Positions 50,501-62,300 of a stretch of DNA of 64,000 nucleotides are shown here, in pieces. Numbering within the stretch: position 1 is the stretch's first letter; each line of letters begins with the position of its first letter. Origin of the DNA: Fragilariopsis cylindrus CCMP1102 (lineage: Eukaryota; Bacillariophyta; Bacillariophyceae; Bacillariales; Bacillariaceae); NCBI GenBank assembly GCA_900095095.1, contig FMBT01000336.1, positions 1-64,000 of the forward strand, written 5' to 3'. The notes beneath the pieces were generated by a model, which did no database searches, was not told the DNA's origin, and saw nothing but the letters and a program-made list of their open reading frames with translations. The translations under genes and the position numbers were made by a program.

Positions 50501-52461
50501 TTAGGTTAATCTTGATCGTTTGTTGCTGTTATTAGTGCTGCTGCTGCTCCCTCCTCCTCCCATAGATGTAGTAGTTTCTGCCGCCGCCGTCGCCGTCGCT
50601 GTTGATGCAATGTCAGTAGTAGTGGTAGTGATAGTGGCAGTGGCAGCCTTCGCTGCCATTACCGGTAGTATTGATGATACTGCTGGTGCTGCTACTGGTA
50701 CTGGTACTGTTCCCATTAGACTCATTGCTACTACCTGTGAAAGCGACTGCATTCTTTGTTCCTGAGAAGAAGAAGGAACTGCTGCACAGGGAAATGACAA
50801 CGATGAAGATGATGACGACGATGATGAAGACGACGAAGAGACTTCATTCGTACAGGTTGTTGTTGTTTTTGTTGTTGATGGTATTGCTGCTGCTGCTGCT
50901 GCTGTGCTTCTACTGAGAAATACTTTTTGTAAAAGAAGATTTGGATTTGGTGCATGATGTATAAGATGTGCATGGTGACCTTGCTGCTGCGGTGAAGGAT
51001 ATTGCAGCGATGACGATGATGATTGTTGTTGTTGAGGATGTTGATGCTGATCTTGTTGATTCTGATTCTGTTGCTGTTGATGCTGTTGATTTTGTTGTTT
51101 GGAATCTAATAATTCTTTCACTAAATTAGCCAGTCGATCACATTCGGTGGTTAAGGAGGTAATACGTCGATTGTAGTCATAAGTCATATCGGAAATTTTA
51201 CGTTCCATACCCACTTCCATTTCGGTGACCAAATTTTTTAATTTATAGACCTCTAATTTTAAGGTATCCACATCCTCTTTCGATTGTTGATCGGAAGCTT
51301 TCGTCGCACGTTTGATGGTCTGTAATAATTCGGGATGGTCTTTTTGAAATTTTTCATGATAAAAGCGTACATAACACGATGTTTGTGGATCTATATCATT
51401 GGTTAATATTGGATCACTTCGTAATTTACGAAAACCATAAAAATTTAATTGTCGTGCAAAACTGGAAAAATTACTATGTTTGAAATATAATGGCAATACC
51501 TCACTGGCAAATTTTTCCACATCCTTCACTACAAAATTATCACCAGCGATTGACCATGTTGATATAGTAGGATCACATCGATCAATCATATGATATGTTT
51601 CTGTATGTATATTATTATTATCATTTCGTTTTATGACAGGGGACAAGAAGAACAAAGAAAAATCATTTAATTAATTGTGTGAGAAAAAAAAGAGTTTGGT
51701 TATTTTACTACTACTTCACACATACCGTAAGTACACTGTTAGATCCCTTTGTTTTGAAGGCGATGTAATGTAATGTAATGTGATGTAATGTAATGTAATG
51801 TAATGTAATGTCAAGTCAAACAAAACAAAACAAATAATCGTTACTGAAACTGAGTACTGTACTTACTGCTAAGAAAAAGAGGAAGTTGATGTTGTTTTGT
51901 TGGACACGATGATGAAGAAGAAGAAGCCTTAACAGTATATGATGTTTCGATGCTGCTGCTGCTGCTGCTGCTGCTGCTACTGCTCCCGCGTTTTTGTTTT
52001 TTGGTAGGATGCACCATCGTCATTGTAGTACTATTATTACTACCTTGATGATATTCTGCATCTGTATAAAGAAAACCATGCATACCTAATGGTTGTCCTG
52101 GAGGAATAATTGTTGATAATGATAATGATAATGATGGAGTAGGGGCAGCTCCACCAGAAGCAGCATTAGCAGTTGATATTGTTATTGGTTGTTCCGTTGT
52201 TAGTGCTGTTCGAATAATCGGTGCCGTCGTGATTGTTCTAGGAGACGATGATGATGACGACGACGATGATGATGATGAGGATGATACTACAACGTCGTGT
52301 GTTGATGTTGATGTTGAAGATAAAGGTTTTACCATTGCTGATGAAGCCAATGAACATAATGCATCACATGTTGTCAGTAATCGTGCTGCTGCTGCCGCTG
52401 TCGCTGCAGCTTCTTCTTCTTCTTCTTCCTGTAGTTCCGATTCTACAGCAATTTGCTTATT

Positions 52462-52495
<34 letters not shown>

Positions 52496-52620
52496 GCAAG
52501 TTTTTCTTGTTCTGCTTTGCTTGAAAGAATGTTGTCTGTTACTTTCTCTATACCGGTATTAGGATTATTAGGATTAGGAGAAGAATCTTTATTATCTCTT
52601 GACTTTAAATGTGATAACAT
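50501..52620 (-). CDS. Heat-shock transcription factor, two exons
   Basis: Exons 51867-52620 and 50501-51600; intron 51601-51866 (266 bp) has GTAAGT and a TACAG end. Splicing makes a Lys codon across the junction and yields F-L-S-K-T-Y-H-M-I-D, the opening of an HSF DNA-binding domain. 617 residues in all. The domain (about 247-345) continues S-T-W-S-I-A-G-D-N-F-V-V, F-K-H-S-N-F-S-S-F-A-R-Q-L-N-F-Y-G-F-R-K. A coiled coil with L-x-x-L-V-x-E spacing follows (about 365-420) and should mediate trimer formation. Unusually, about 245 residues of Thr, Ser and Glu runs precede the DNA-binding domain. The tail is Gln/Ser-rich. Binds nGAAn elements as a regulator. Without splicing, each exon frame would look like a separate short gene. 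Confidence 0.88.
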
Positions 52621-54285
52621 CTTGTGTGGAATTGACTATTATGCAGTGGTTGACGACCTTCTGTGGATGTTTGATGGGTTGATGGTTTTGATGTTTTTAT
52701 TTGTAGATGTGCTGATGGAATGGAATGGATTGGAATGGAAAGTGTTTTCTTCAAATAATACACAATGCTGCAGAATCTCTAAACGCCCACACTCTCACTG
52801 GTGCTTTTCTTCGGGATGTCGATGCATGCTCTGCATGCTTTTTTATCGAACTTCGTAGAACAACGAAGAGAAATCTAAAAAGAAGTTCTTGAAATAATTG
52901 AAGAAAGAAAGATTGAGCGACTGCGCGGTCGATGTGCGTGAAGTGAACATCCGCTCGTGTAGAATGTGTTAAAGTCAATGATGACGTTGAGCTTGGCTAA
53001 GATCTTTCACGCTACGTACTGTAGCAGACCTACCATACTAGTAGCGTAGCGTACAGTCGTACACATCATAGTATAATCTGATAGTACCGTACCATCATAC
53101 TGTATATAAACATACATACAGGACTAAAAAAAGTAAGTGTACGACTGAGCAGAGCTTGGTTTGGCATTTGTTGCAACCATCTAGAACTAACCCAAGTTCT
53201 AATATTATGGAAGAATAAAGTATCCAGCCAAAGCCATGCCAAACAAGAAAATTTCCACTGACATCTCCTCATAAAGTTGCTTTGCTTGCATTGTTTTTAT
53301 TTTTTGTGGTGGTAGCTATATTTACCAACCAATCATTATACTATGTATACATTGTGTGGTGCGTGGTGGAGGAAGTTGTTGTCATTGTTAAGAAATAGAC
53401 TACAACAATATCTATCAAATTTGTAAACATAACCACTTTTCTGATCATCATAGCTTGCTTATGCTTTGTCTTAAGAACAGTTATGGGCGATATAATTATT
53501 AATGAGGAGGGGATAAAACAAGGAACAACACGCTCCCTTGTTTGAGAGCTGTTCCCTTGTATGTACTTTGTTCCCTTGTTTTTGCGCGCAAAACCTCGTC
53601 CAAACAAACTTTGAATGGAAAATTATCCCATCATCATGACAATGGGAATGTACTTGATCAAACCTCCATGGATATCAATTTTTTTAGTATACACTTACCA
53701 GATAAAATATAGATACTGGTACTGTTAATACTGTAGAGGCAAAAAGTTTCGGTTGAATTTGGTCATTTGGGGAAAATTCTATGAGGTCGTATACTGATGA
53801 CAGGCAGATTTTGAATCGCCAGGAAGAGGTGCATAAGAGAGGAGGATTACAAATCGAATAATCGACTAATGTATAAAGTAATAGTACAGATGTCTCTATT
53901 ATTGTTATATTAGTAGACCGTCTAGTTAGTTTTATTAATAGAGCGTTAGAAGGTTACCCATTGTCAACGGGTGTATTTGACGTGTTTTATATTTATTAAC
54001 AAAATTTACCTACGCGTTGAACGCGTTCTTCGATGCGCATGACAAAAATTACACAAATAAATAATAGATTCAAATTTTAATGATGAATAATAACGAGAGA
54101 GAGAAAGAGATGGGAGGGTAAACTAAACGTATATGTAGTTTACTCGCTGACGAAGATGTTGTTATTCATTTTTGTCCATCTTCTATGCATGGAATGTGAA
54201 TACTGATATTGGCTGACCATTGCTTCATGTCGCTTTGTCGAATCGAATCGAATTGAATTGTTCATTGAAATTGATGCATTGATGA
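52621..54285. other. Intergenic region, no gene seen
   Basis: About 1.66 kb without a supportable frame. A stretch near 53520-53595 shares the core GAGGTTTTGCG...AAGGGAACAA (minus strand) with 57456-57490 (plus strand), perhaps the ends of a small repeat. Otherwise AT-rich. Confidence 0.4.
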
Positions 54286-54639
54286 TACTTCCTCCAGCGA
54301 GCGCAAAGTGTCGCGCGGGCTATTGGTTGAAGATTTTTACCGTGCATTTCACACATGCTAATTTAGTCTATAAGGTTGCCAATTTCAGCAGGAAATATAT
54401 AACCTTATGGATGTTGATATATGAAATCTGTGTAGAATAATAGTTCAGATGGAACCTTCAAATTTTGAAAGAAATTGATTATTGATAGAGTTGCACACAG
54501 TTGAATGATGAATAGTTTTACTAGTATTTGCTAGTTATTTTTTGGGCATTATTTAGTTTTTTGGGTGATAGCGTGTTAATAACACGCTAAATTTTCACAC
54601 GATAGCCCGCGCGACACTTTGCGCTCGCTGGAGGAAGTA
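54286..54639. mobile_element. MITE with 38-bp terminal inverted repeats and TA flanks (copy 2)
   Basis: Begins TACTTCCTCCAGCGAGCGCA and ends with its exact inverse; the ends match for 38 bp. TA on both sides (54286-54287, 54638-54639). The middle is homologous, in inverted orientation, to 5361-5749. After the shared CTTCCTCCAG tip the 38-bp repeats differ between copies, yet each copy's two ends agree. Non-coding. Confidence 0.88.
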
Positions 54640-55168
54640 TGATTTTCTGATTTTCAAAAAGTAAGGGGGCTAAATCAGTCTTTTAGCTTTAGTTCAATCC
54701 GGGAATACAAAATTAAACTTGACTGGATTTATTATCGAACAAACGAAACTTGAAACTGGAATTTCGAATTTGTATTTTATTGTAAACGGCAACGGAACTG
54801 GAGACACTACCGGTAGCGGTCCTGGGATTTTTTTTATTTCGATGGCGGCGTACTATTGAAAAAGTTAAACGTCTCACAAAATTAATAACAAACTCAAACA
54901 ACGGTAGAGTCAACATCAGTCAACACCAGTTCGATAGCTACAATCACAACAAGCCAGCAAACATTCGCCGTCCGCCTTACCAATACAATACAATACCTGT
55001 ATCCCCGTAATCGTCTTGTTATCGTCTCGTCATTGTCTCTTCGTCGCCGCTATCGCAACCATAATAATTTCAATACATTCACGTTACGTTATAAATAATC
55101 TAAATAACCAATTACACTACTGTAGTCATAAAACGTATTCTGGAACTCTCAAATCACTTTACTTCCAA
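54640..55168. promoter_or_regulatory. 5' flank of the SAP-RING gene
   Basis: No gene seen. The frame before 55169 is open but lacks an ATG. CAATACAATACAATAC repeats near 54981-54996 lie in the probable 5' UTR or promoter. Confidence 0.45.
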
Positions 55169-56425
55169 ATGCCTTCTATCAATTGCGAGGAGATCACCAC
55201 GATGTCCTTGCGGCAACTTCAGGACGAGAGCCGCAATGCAGGCCTGATAGCAACAGGAAATACCAATCAGCTACGTAAACGACTTTTTGAGTGGAACAAG
55301 AGCCAGTCCCAAAACGTTGAACCGGATACAACATCAGAAGAGAAGTTCGTTTGTCCAATTTGCTTGAATGTGGCTAGTGATGTGCTTGAGTCCTCCTGTT
55401 GTGGCAACCTGTACTGTAGGGAATGCGCTGGGACCGCTTTCAAAACAACTAAAGCGTGCCCCACATGCCGCAAAGCCCACGATGGACTTGGCATCCCTGA
55501 GAGTTGGCAGCATAGCACCTGGATTGAGCGGCAGATTAATGAATTTGCTCCTAAATGCGCTTGTGGACGCAACATACCCAAAGTGGAACTACTCGAGCAT
55601 GGAAAGGTCTGCCCGAAACTAAACCGTCCATGCTCTAAATGTAAATCCACCGGATCTTTTGTAACAACTACTGGTCGTACAATGAACTGCAACGCATGCC
55701 AAGGAACTAAGGTGCTTTTGGGCTTTGAATGGAAAAAATGTTTCAAGTGCAAAGGTACTGGTGCGTACCATACAACTGTTTTGCCCTATAGATCGCATTG
55801 TCAGCCGTGCAGTGGTATCGGTGCACTCAAAGGGAAGGACTGGACAATGTGCACCAAGTGCAGTGGTATAGGAGCTCATTTCTCAGTCGATCCAAAGAAA
55901 GGATTTGTAAATTGTAGTGCCTGCAATAGTAATGGTGTGCTGAAGGGTGTGGATTGGACGAAATGTTTCAAATGTGAAGGTACTGGTGCTTACAACATAG
56001 CTGTTTCCCCCTACAGATCAGTTTGCCAGCCATGCCAGGCTCGTGGACAGCTCAAGGGTAAAAACTGGACGAAGTGCTTTAGGTGCAAGGGAATCGGTGG
56101 GTTGAATAAAAAGAACTGTAATGCATGTGATTCCAATGGCGTCTTGGTTGGCGTTGATTGGACGAATTGTGCTAAATGCGAAGGTATCGGCTCGTTGACC
56201 GTCCTTACACCACGTGTGTGCGATGTTGAATGTGATGCTTGTACAGCAATGGGCTACCTGAAAGGACTAGGGTGGGTTAGTTGTACCAAATGCGCGGGGA
56301 ATGGGGGGCACGCAACTAAATCTGGTACAATCGTCAACTGTAGCACATGCAACGGGTCTGCACAGGTGAAGAGGCGATTTATTCCAAACCCTTCAACGAG
56401 GAGTCCAGACAGTACAGATAGTTAG
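55169..56425 (+). CDS. SAP-RING protein with fourteen DnaJ-like CxxC repeats
   Basis: 418 codons from the first ATG. Order: a SAP-like helix pair (M-S-L-R-Q-L-Q-D-E-S-R-N-A-G-L, residues 12-45), which binds DNA in nuclear proteins; a RING finger (C-P-I-C-L-N...C-R-E-C-A...C-P-T-C-R, about 59-105), the E3 ubiquitin ligase motif; a CxC plus His-Cys stretch like a TRAF zinc finger (about 126-150); and then, from 154 to 392, fourteen CxxC units, many as C-x-x-C-x-G-x-G, the DnaJ zinc-finger pattern. They alternate 'C-F-K-C-K-G-T-G' and 'C-x-x-C-x-x-x-G' halves, each pair joined by G-x-x-W-(T/K)-K-C. No J domain is present. E3 activity in protein quality control is the natural guess, inference only. 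Less simple-sequence rich than neighbours. Confidence 0.82.
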   Translation: MPSINCEEITTMSLRQLQDESRNAGLIATGNTNQLRKRLFEWNKSQSQNVEPDTTSEEKFVCPICLNVASDVLESSCCGNLYCRECAGTAFKTTKACPTCRKAHDGLGIPESWQHSTWIERQINEFAPKCACGRNIPKVELLEHGKVCPKLNRPCSKCKSTGSFVTTTGRTMNCNACQGTKVLLGFEWKKCFKCKGTGAYHTTVLPYRSHCQPCSGIGALKGKDWTMCTKCSGIGAHFSVDPKKGFVNCSACNSNGVLKGVDWTKCFKCEGTGAYNIAVSPYRSVCQPCQARGQLKGKNWTKCFRCKGIGGLNKKNCNACDSNGVLVGVDWTNCAKCEGIGSLTVLTPRVCDVECDACTAMGYLKGLGWVSCTKCAGNGGHATKSGTIVNCSTCNGSAQVKRRFIPNPSTRSPDSTDS

Positions 56426-57610
56426 TAAATATGTAATCTTTGAGTCATTATCATAGAGAGGTGACGAGGTCACGTAAAACAAGCAATCGATTGATTTTTT
56501 TCTGGCTCCGAAAATAACAGTTACATTCTACGTTATTTACGGCAATCGCATAAATAATACGAATGGTTAGGGTACTGATGAGTGGTACGACGTACCACTA
56601 ACTTGTGTTTTGTATTGCACAAACGCAACAGCACGCAACCCATCCTTTTCCTTTATGTACAGTCTACAAAGTCTGATAAGGCAGCCATGCCTAGTTTTTC
56701 CAAATAATAATATACAACAATCTAAATACACGAAATCATCGAACAGGAGTTATACTTATTCACATCCTGCTCTATCCAGTCAACATCAACAAAACACGAA
56801 TCACCAAACAGGATATTGTTCAGATACATTACAATTATTCATCCTGTTTATCAAGGCAATATCGTTCTACCGAAGTGTGTCATTCCTCACTTACCAGAGG
56901 CGAGTTTAAAGATGTAATAGTCTGCTATACATATCTACATAAAAACTAGCTAGATTAATAAAATATATATATATATATATAGATATATTTATATATATCA
57001 CATAGTAAATCAATGAGTTATATTAAATTATGTACAATCTACAAAGACCTGACAAACAGTGTATGTGCAAATTAATTGACACATTCAACAGACGCCTAGC
57101 TAGTTGTACGAAAGCACTAACTACTTGGCACTCTCGATAATCGAACAACATAACTAGACAGTGCAGGACAGGACAGTGAATTATTTACGTTGCCATGCGC
57201 CGGACCATTTATACTGGGTTCTCATGCCCTTACGCTGCTATAAGAATTATTATTATGTCAGTTTGACGCTGTGTTTGATGATAATAATTCTTGTCGAAAA
57301 AGGATCAGATGCATTTTTTTGTGACGCCATCATCATCATGCTCTTCACGCTCTTCACGACGCCATCAGCATCGACATAGATTTGTGCATTATCCGCCCAA
57401 TAAAGGCAGTTTTCGGTCGTCTCGGGTCTTCCTACAAAAGAGTTAAAAGCTTTTGTACGAGGTTTTGCGTGTTAAAAGAAGGGAACAAGAACTTGGGGCA
57501 TTTACATGTACTTAGATATGACTTAGATTGTTGATCCCAATAAAGATTATATGCTGAACTTCGACATATTAAAAACTTGGTTTCTATTATAAACATTATT
57601 TATTTTCCTT
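56426..57610. other. Convergent 3' intergenic region, no gene seen
   Basis: Contains AT microsatellites (about 56963-56999) and GATGAT/CATCATCAT runs. A + frame near 56610-56909 lacks coding character. Confidence 0.45.
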
Positions 57611-58459
57611 TTAAATGTCATCCCAATCAATACTATTATCATCGTTAGTTGTACTACTACTACCCGTATTTTTACTCGTAGTAAGAACGGCGTCATCGTC
57701 ATCATGCCGAGGCAGTGATTTTTGTTCTTCTATTATTACTTCAGTGTAAGCACTATCATCAAACACAAAGTTAGAGCTCTCCTTCAATATGTCAATTGCT
57801 AACTCTTTGGCTATATCTCGATCACAAGGTACTATGAGGAGTCTCTCATTGACAGCCCAGATTGGTTTAGTTTTGACTGTTTCCCAATCGATTGGAGTAC
57901 GAATCAAGGCATCACCAGCAGTACCAACAACACGATCACATTTCTCATCGACTTCTTCTTCATGTTTCATCATCAAGAGGTTGTGGTACAAATCTGGATA
58001 CTTTGCTTTCAGGACATTCTCTAAAATCATGGACAAAAATTTCGTATCATTTCGAACCCGCAACGTTGAAAAATCAATCATCAAACGATCTCCATCTGCC
58101 GATCCAGACGAGCCAGAGTTCCGTTTCTCTACAATCACACAAAGTTCTTCGAGAGCATCACACCGTTGTCGAAAGATATTGTGTAAGGGACTACCCTTCC
58201 GGTTTTTACGATAACCATTCCCTCGTACTGTCAGGAAGGACGAATAAAAACTATTGCCACTACTGTTGCTGTTGCCACAGGATTTTTTCTTGGCGAGTTC
58301 GAATAATTTACGTTCCTCTTGATTGAGCCGATGACAATGGTATTTACTTCCTGTTCCTCGTTGCTTTTTCGCTCCTTTTCCGTAGCTTAGTCGTTCAACG
58401 TCATCGAGGTCCGGACGGAATACTTTAGGTCGTACTACGCTGCTGCTGGAACAATACAT
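57611..58459 (-). CDS. Conserved algal protein of unknown function
   Basis: 282 codons from the first in-frame ATG; the frame stays open another ~150 bp upstream without an ATG (P-I-I-F-C-H-H-C-C-Q-A-F), so a 5' exon with a Cys/His patch may exist. Visible blocks: K-K-Q-R-G-T-G-S-K-Y-H-C-H-R-L-N-Q-E-E-R-K near residue 29, F-L-T-V-R-G-N-G-Y-R-K-N-R-K-G-S-P-L-H-N near 75, D-R-L-M-I-D-F-S-T-L-R near 124 and P-I-W-A-V-N-E-R near 200. The R-G-x-G-Y-R-x-x-R-K-G-S-P pattern with basic residues suggests nucleic acid contact. The C-terminus is acidic. No known family recognised. Confidence 0.6.
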   Translation of the reverse strand: MYCSSSSVVRPKVFRPDLDDVERLSYGKGAKKQRGTGSKYHCHRLNQEERKLFELAKKKSCGNSNSSGNSFYSSFLTVRGNGYRKNRKGSPLHNIFRQRCDALEELCVIVEKRNSGSSGSADGDRLMIDFSTLRVRNDTKFLSMILENVLKAKYPDLYHNLLMMKHEEEVDEKCDRVVGTAGDALIRTPIDWETVKTKPIWAVNERLLIVPCDRDIAKELAIDILKESSNFVFDDSAYTEVIIEEQKSLPRHDDDDAVLTTSKNTGSSSTTNDDNSIDWDDI

Positions 58460-59398
58460 CGGGCTTTCTGAAGAAACTGAAGAACAACTTGAAGAAGAAA
58501 CAGGAACAAGTAGTAGTCCTAGTACTACTAGTGGCGCATGGTGTTCAATAATACATGTACTAGTGCTCCCCGCCAAGCTAATGTCATCGTTTCGATGTTC
58601 GAATGCCTGGCAACAATGATGGCAAAATATAATGGGACTGACTCAATCACTCACTAGGATGTCCACGCACATACGGTAGTACGATACACGAGGGATGTAA
58701 ACACAATAAGAGAGATGAGTGAGTCGAGTCGAGTTGAAGTACAGTAATTACAAGTTTGTTTCTTATCATAGAGAGTACGGGTAAATATGACGTCATCATG
58801 ACTCCTTTTGCGTGAGGTTATTTTAACACGCCGCCGGTGGTGGATACCGCTGATTCGATTCGTTTACAGTTCAATCACAAAACAATATTTACCGTCTAGT
58901 TAGTGCATCATCTCGCCGTCACTCATTTTTCTGACACATCATAAAACGGAACCTTTAATTAGCGCTTGCTCACTTACCATCCTCAGCTTAAGTAGCTTGT
59001 ACATAGATACAGCACTTTCCTGCGTACTTCTAAGTACGAGTATTGAGTCAAAGAAAGAGAAGCGCCGATACTGAGTAGTACAGTATTGCCGCCACAGACC
59101 AATGATTGATTCACATCAATCACCTATTAAAGTCACACGAGCGAGCGAATGAATGAATGAATGAAAAAGTGGTTGCATCAATCATATTGACTCACTCATT
59201 GCTGGCTGGCCATAACAGTTGGTAAATGATAATAGAAAAAAGCAATCAGAACCTCAAATAATACTGTGGCTTGACTAGTTGTTCATAAAAATCAAAGAGC
59301 TATTGATTTATTTTATTTTGTTTGTTTCTTTTATTGAGTATAGACTACTGTAGACTAGACGAACTTAGTAACAGTAACATACACAGTAATAGCAAGCA
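58460..59398. promoter_or_regulatory. Divergent promoter region
   Basis: Lies between the leftward orphan gene (whose frame may extend to about 58600) and the rightward ABC transporter. GAATGAATGAATGAA run at 59148-59164. No other gene seen. Confidence 0.45.
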
Positions 59399-62300
59399 AT
59401 GTGCCAAGAAACAATGAAGAATACCGACGACGAAAACTACGACGGTGGTGACAATATGGAGGGTGCTGGAGTATATGGATCAAACGACAACGGTGGTGGT
59501 GAGAAAATGGAGGGTGCTGGAGAATACGGGACAGTCGAAGTTGGTGAGAAAATGGAGGGCGCTGGAGTATATGGAACAGTCGAAGTTGTTGAAGTTGCTG
59601 CTGCTGCTGCTGATAGTAGTAATGAAATAATGCAAATACGACCAGAGAAATTTCCATGGTGGAAAGGTGGTGGTTTAATTCCCTATTCCGGAAAAGATTT
59701 AGGTGTGCACACTAAGTCATTAGAAGATAATGCCAATTATTTTCAATTATGGTGGATGTCGTACATGAATCCCTTATTAGATTTAGGATCACGTAAAATT
59801 TTAGATTCCAATGATGTTGGTGTACCCTCGACACAAGATCGTGCGGAACATTCCTACAGTATGGCGAAAGCGGCATGGGATAAACAAGTAGAGTATTGTA
59901 AACTAAAAAATGAACCATTACTGGTGGAAATTGAAACACAAAAACAATTCGAACGTGAATTAGAACAACAACAATTAGAACAAGAACAAGCATTAGATGG
60001 TGGTGATGGTACTACACTAGCAGCAGTAGCAGCAACAGTATCCAAAAAAAAGTTAACGAAACAACAACGAAAAAAGAAAGAAATTCAATTGCATGAACCA
60101 TCGATTGCCTTATCCTTGATCTATAGTTTTGGGAGAGGACAAATTTGTTTAGCATTATTTTATCAAGTCATTGCATCTTTACTGGCATTTGTTCCAGTAC
60201 TTATCTTAAATGATTTGGTACAATATTTTGAATGGTATAATTTATATAAAGATCAACCAAAGGCTGCACCATACGATGGTTTGGTACCACCATGGTTGGA
60301 AGTGGTGGGATTAGGATTAATACCCTTTATTGTTTCATTATTACAAACCAGACATAATGCTATTATGGCGCATTGTGGTGTCTTTGTACGTACCGCGGTC
60401 TCGACCATGCTGTATCGGAAAGCATTAACCGTCTCCGCGGCCGGACGGGCGATGACCTCGACGGGACAAGTCGTCAATATGATGTCGAATGATACCATGC
60501 AATTACAACGTTTTTTACAATTTGCAGGCTTTACTATTATTGCACCCTTGCAAATTATTATTGCCTTAGCCTTAATTTATCAACAGGTCGGCAATGCCAT
60601 GTGGGTGGGTGTCGCGTATATGATCTTTTTAATGCCTATTAATATGTGGGTCTTTAGTGTCGTGGGTAAGATGCGTCGGAAAGTTTTAAAGTATTCTGAT
60701 TCTAGAGTGAAAATGATGAATGAAATTTTAACAGGAATACGAATTATTAAATTTTATGCCTGGGAACGTCCATTTGGAAAAGAAGTATCCCGAGTCCGTG
60801 CAAAAGAAATGGATGCCTTAACCAAAATGTCCTATACAGTGGCGGTAGGATTTAGTATTATTTTACTAAGTACACCGATCGTGCAACCAATCTTTGTGTT
60901 TGTGACCTATGTGAACATTCAAGATAATCCATTAACGGCTGCCACTGCATTTACAACAGTGGCATTATTCAATTTAATGAGATTCCCATTTGCCTTTATG
61001 CCGATGGGTTTATTGCAATACATACAATCCAGAATTAGTTTACATCGATTAGAACGGTACTTAGCATTACCAGAATTGACTCAATATGTCATTGATGGCC
61101 CACCACCCACACAATCGAAATCCATTGAGGGTGATATTGAGGATGATACGACCACCTATGATCAATCTGGTAGTATTTCTATCTTGGATGGTTCCTTTGG
61201 ATGGATCGATCCGGATGGACCAGAAATTAAACCAATTCAGGAAGAAGAACGATCCAAGAAGAAGGAACGATTAGAACGAAAAGAACGAAGAGCAAGTCGT
61301 AAATCAAGTATGAGCCGTCGTAAGTCGGAAGCGACTATTAACACTGAAAACCAACAGGAGGGTGGTGGCAGTTACAGTGGTGCTAGTAGTGTGTCCGGTA
61401 GTGATTACGCATCGAGTATTGCTACAGATGAAAGTGGTAGTTCTGTGAAGAATACTACTATTACATTAAATAACATTACTACTCATATCAAATCAGGTAG
61501 TTTAGTTGCGGTGGTTGGTTCTGTCGGTTCTGGTAAATCAAGTTTATTGTCAGCAATATTAGGTGAAATGGAAAGTATCAATGATAGTAAGGTATATATT
61601 CCCCGTAATGGTGACGAAGAAATTGGTTTCACTTCCTACTGTACACAATCACCATGGGTTATCAATGAGACATTACGTGAAAATATTTTATTTGGACGAG
61701 AATATAACGAAGAACGATACAATGAAGTACTATTCGTATGTGCAATGACGGATGATATTGCTATTCTTCCAGCAGGTGATCAAACAGAAATTGGTACGTT
61801 TATTTTATTTTATTTTATTTTTCCCATTGTAATGTTTTTAACTAGGATATTACTTTGTTGTTGTGTTACCCTTGCTATTGCTTTCATTGGTAGACAAACT
61901 CTCTCATCATACTTCATCACGCTCACCATTTATATTATCTTCCCTGTCAACATTCGATTCGTTTTATTTCTTCCATTTTATAGGAGAACGCGGTATTAAT
62001 CTATCCGGTGGCCAAAAGGCTCGTGTATCTCTAGCAAGAGCCATGTACTCAGCCGATACCCGTCTTCTATTATTGGACGATCCTTTATCGGCTGTAGATT
62101 CTCATGTCGGAGAGCATTTATTCACACATGCTATTGAGGGAGAAATCAGTAAGGGAAAGACTCGTGTCCTCGTCACTCATCACGTCCACGTACTCTCTAG
62201 GTGCGATAGTGTTATAGTAATGGACCGTGGTAGCATCAAACACCAAGGTTCCTACCAAGACCTACTCGACCAAGGCGTCGACTTTGCCGGTGCGGTAGAT

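Noticed and set aside
51653-51718. Independent start for the HSF exon-2 frame
   Set aside because: The start would be TTG and would add unrelated residues before T-Y-H-M; the GT-AG intron rebuilds the conserved F-L-S-K-T-Y instead.
53341-53607. Minus-strand frame of 88 codons
   Set aside because: Starts at TTG, lacks coding character and overlaps the possible repeat end.
55267-55752. Minus-strand frame of 161 codons opposite the SAP-RING gene
   Set aside because: The plus strand has clear RING and CxxC order; the antisense has no family features.
61794-61983. Reading the ABC transporter frame through to 61999 as its C-terminus
   Set aside because: The tail is hydrophobic junk; removing the 190-bp GT-AG intron restores the L-S-G-G-Q signature.
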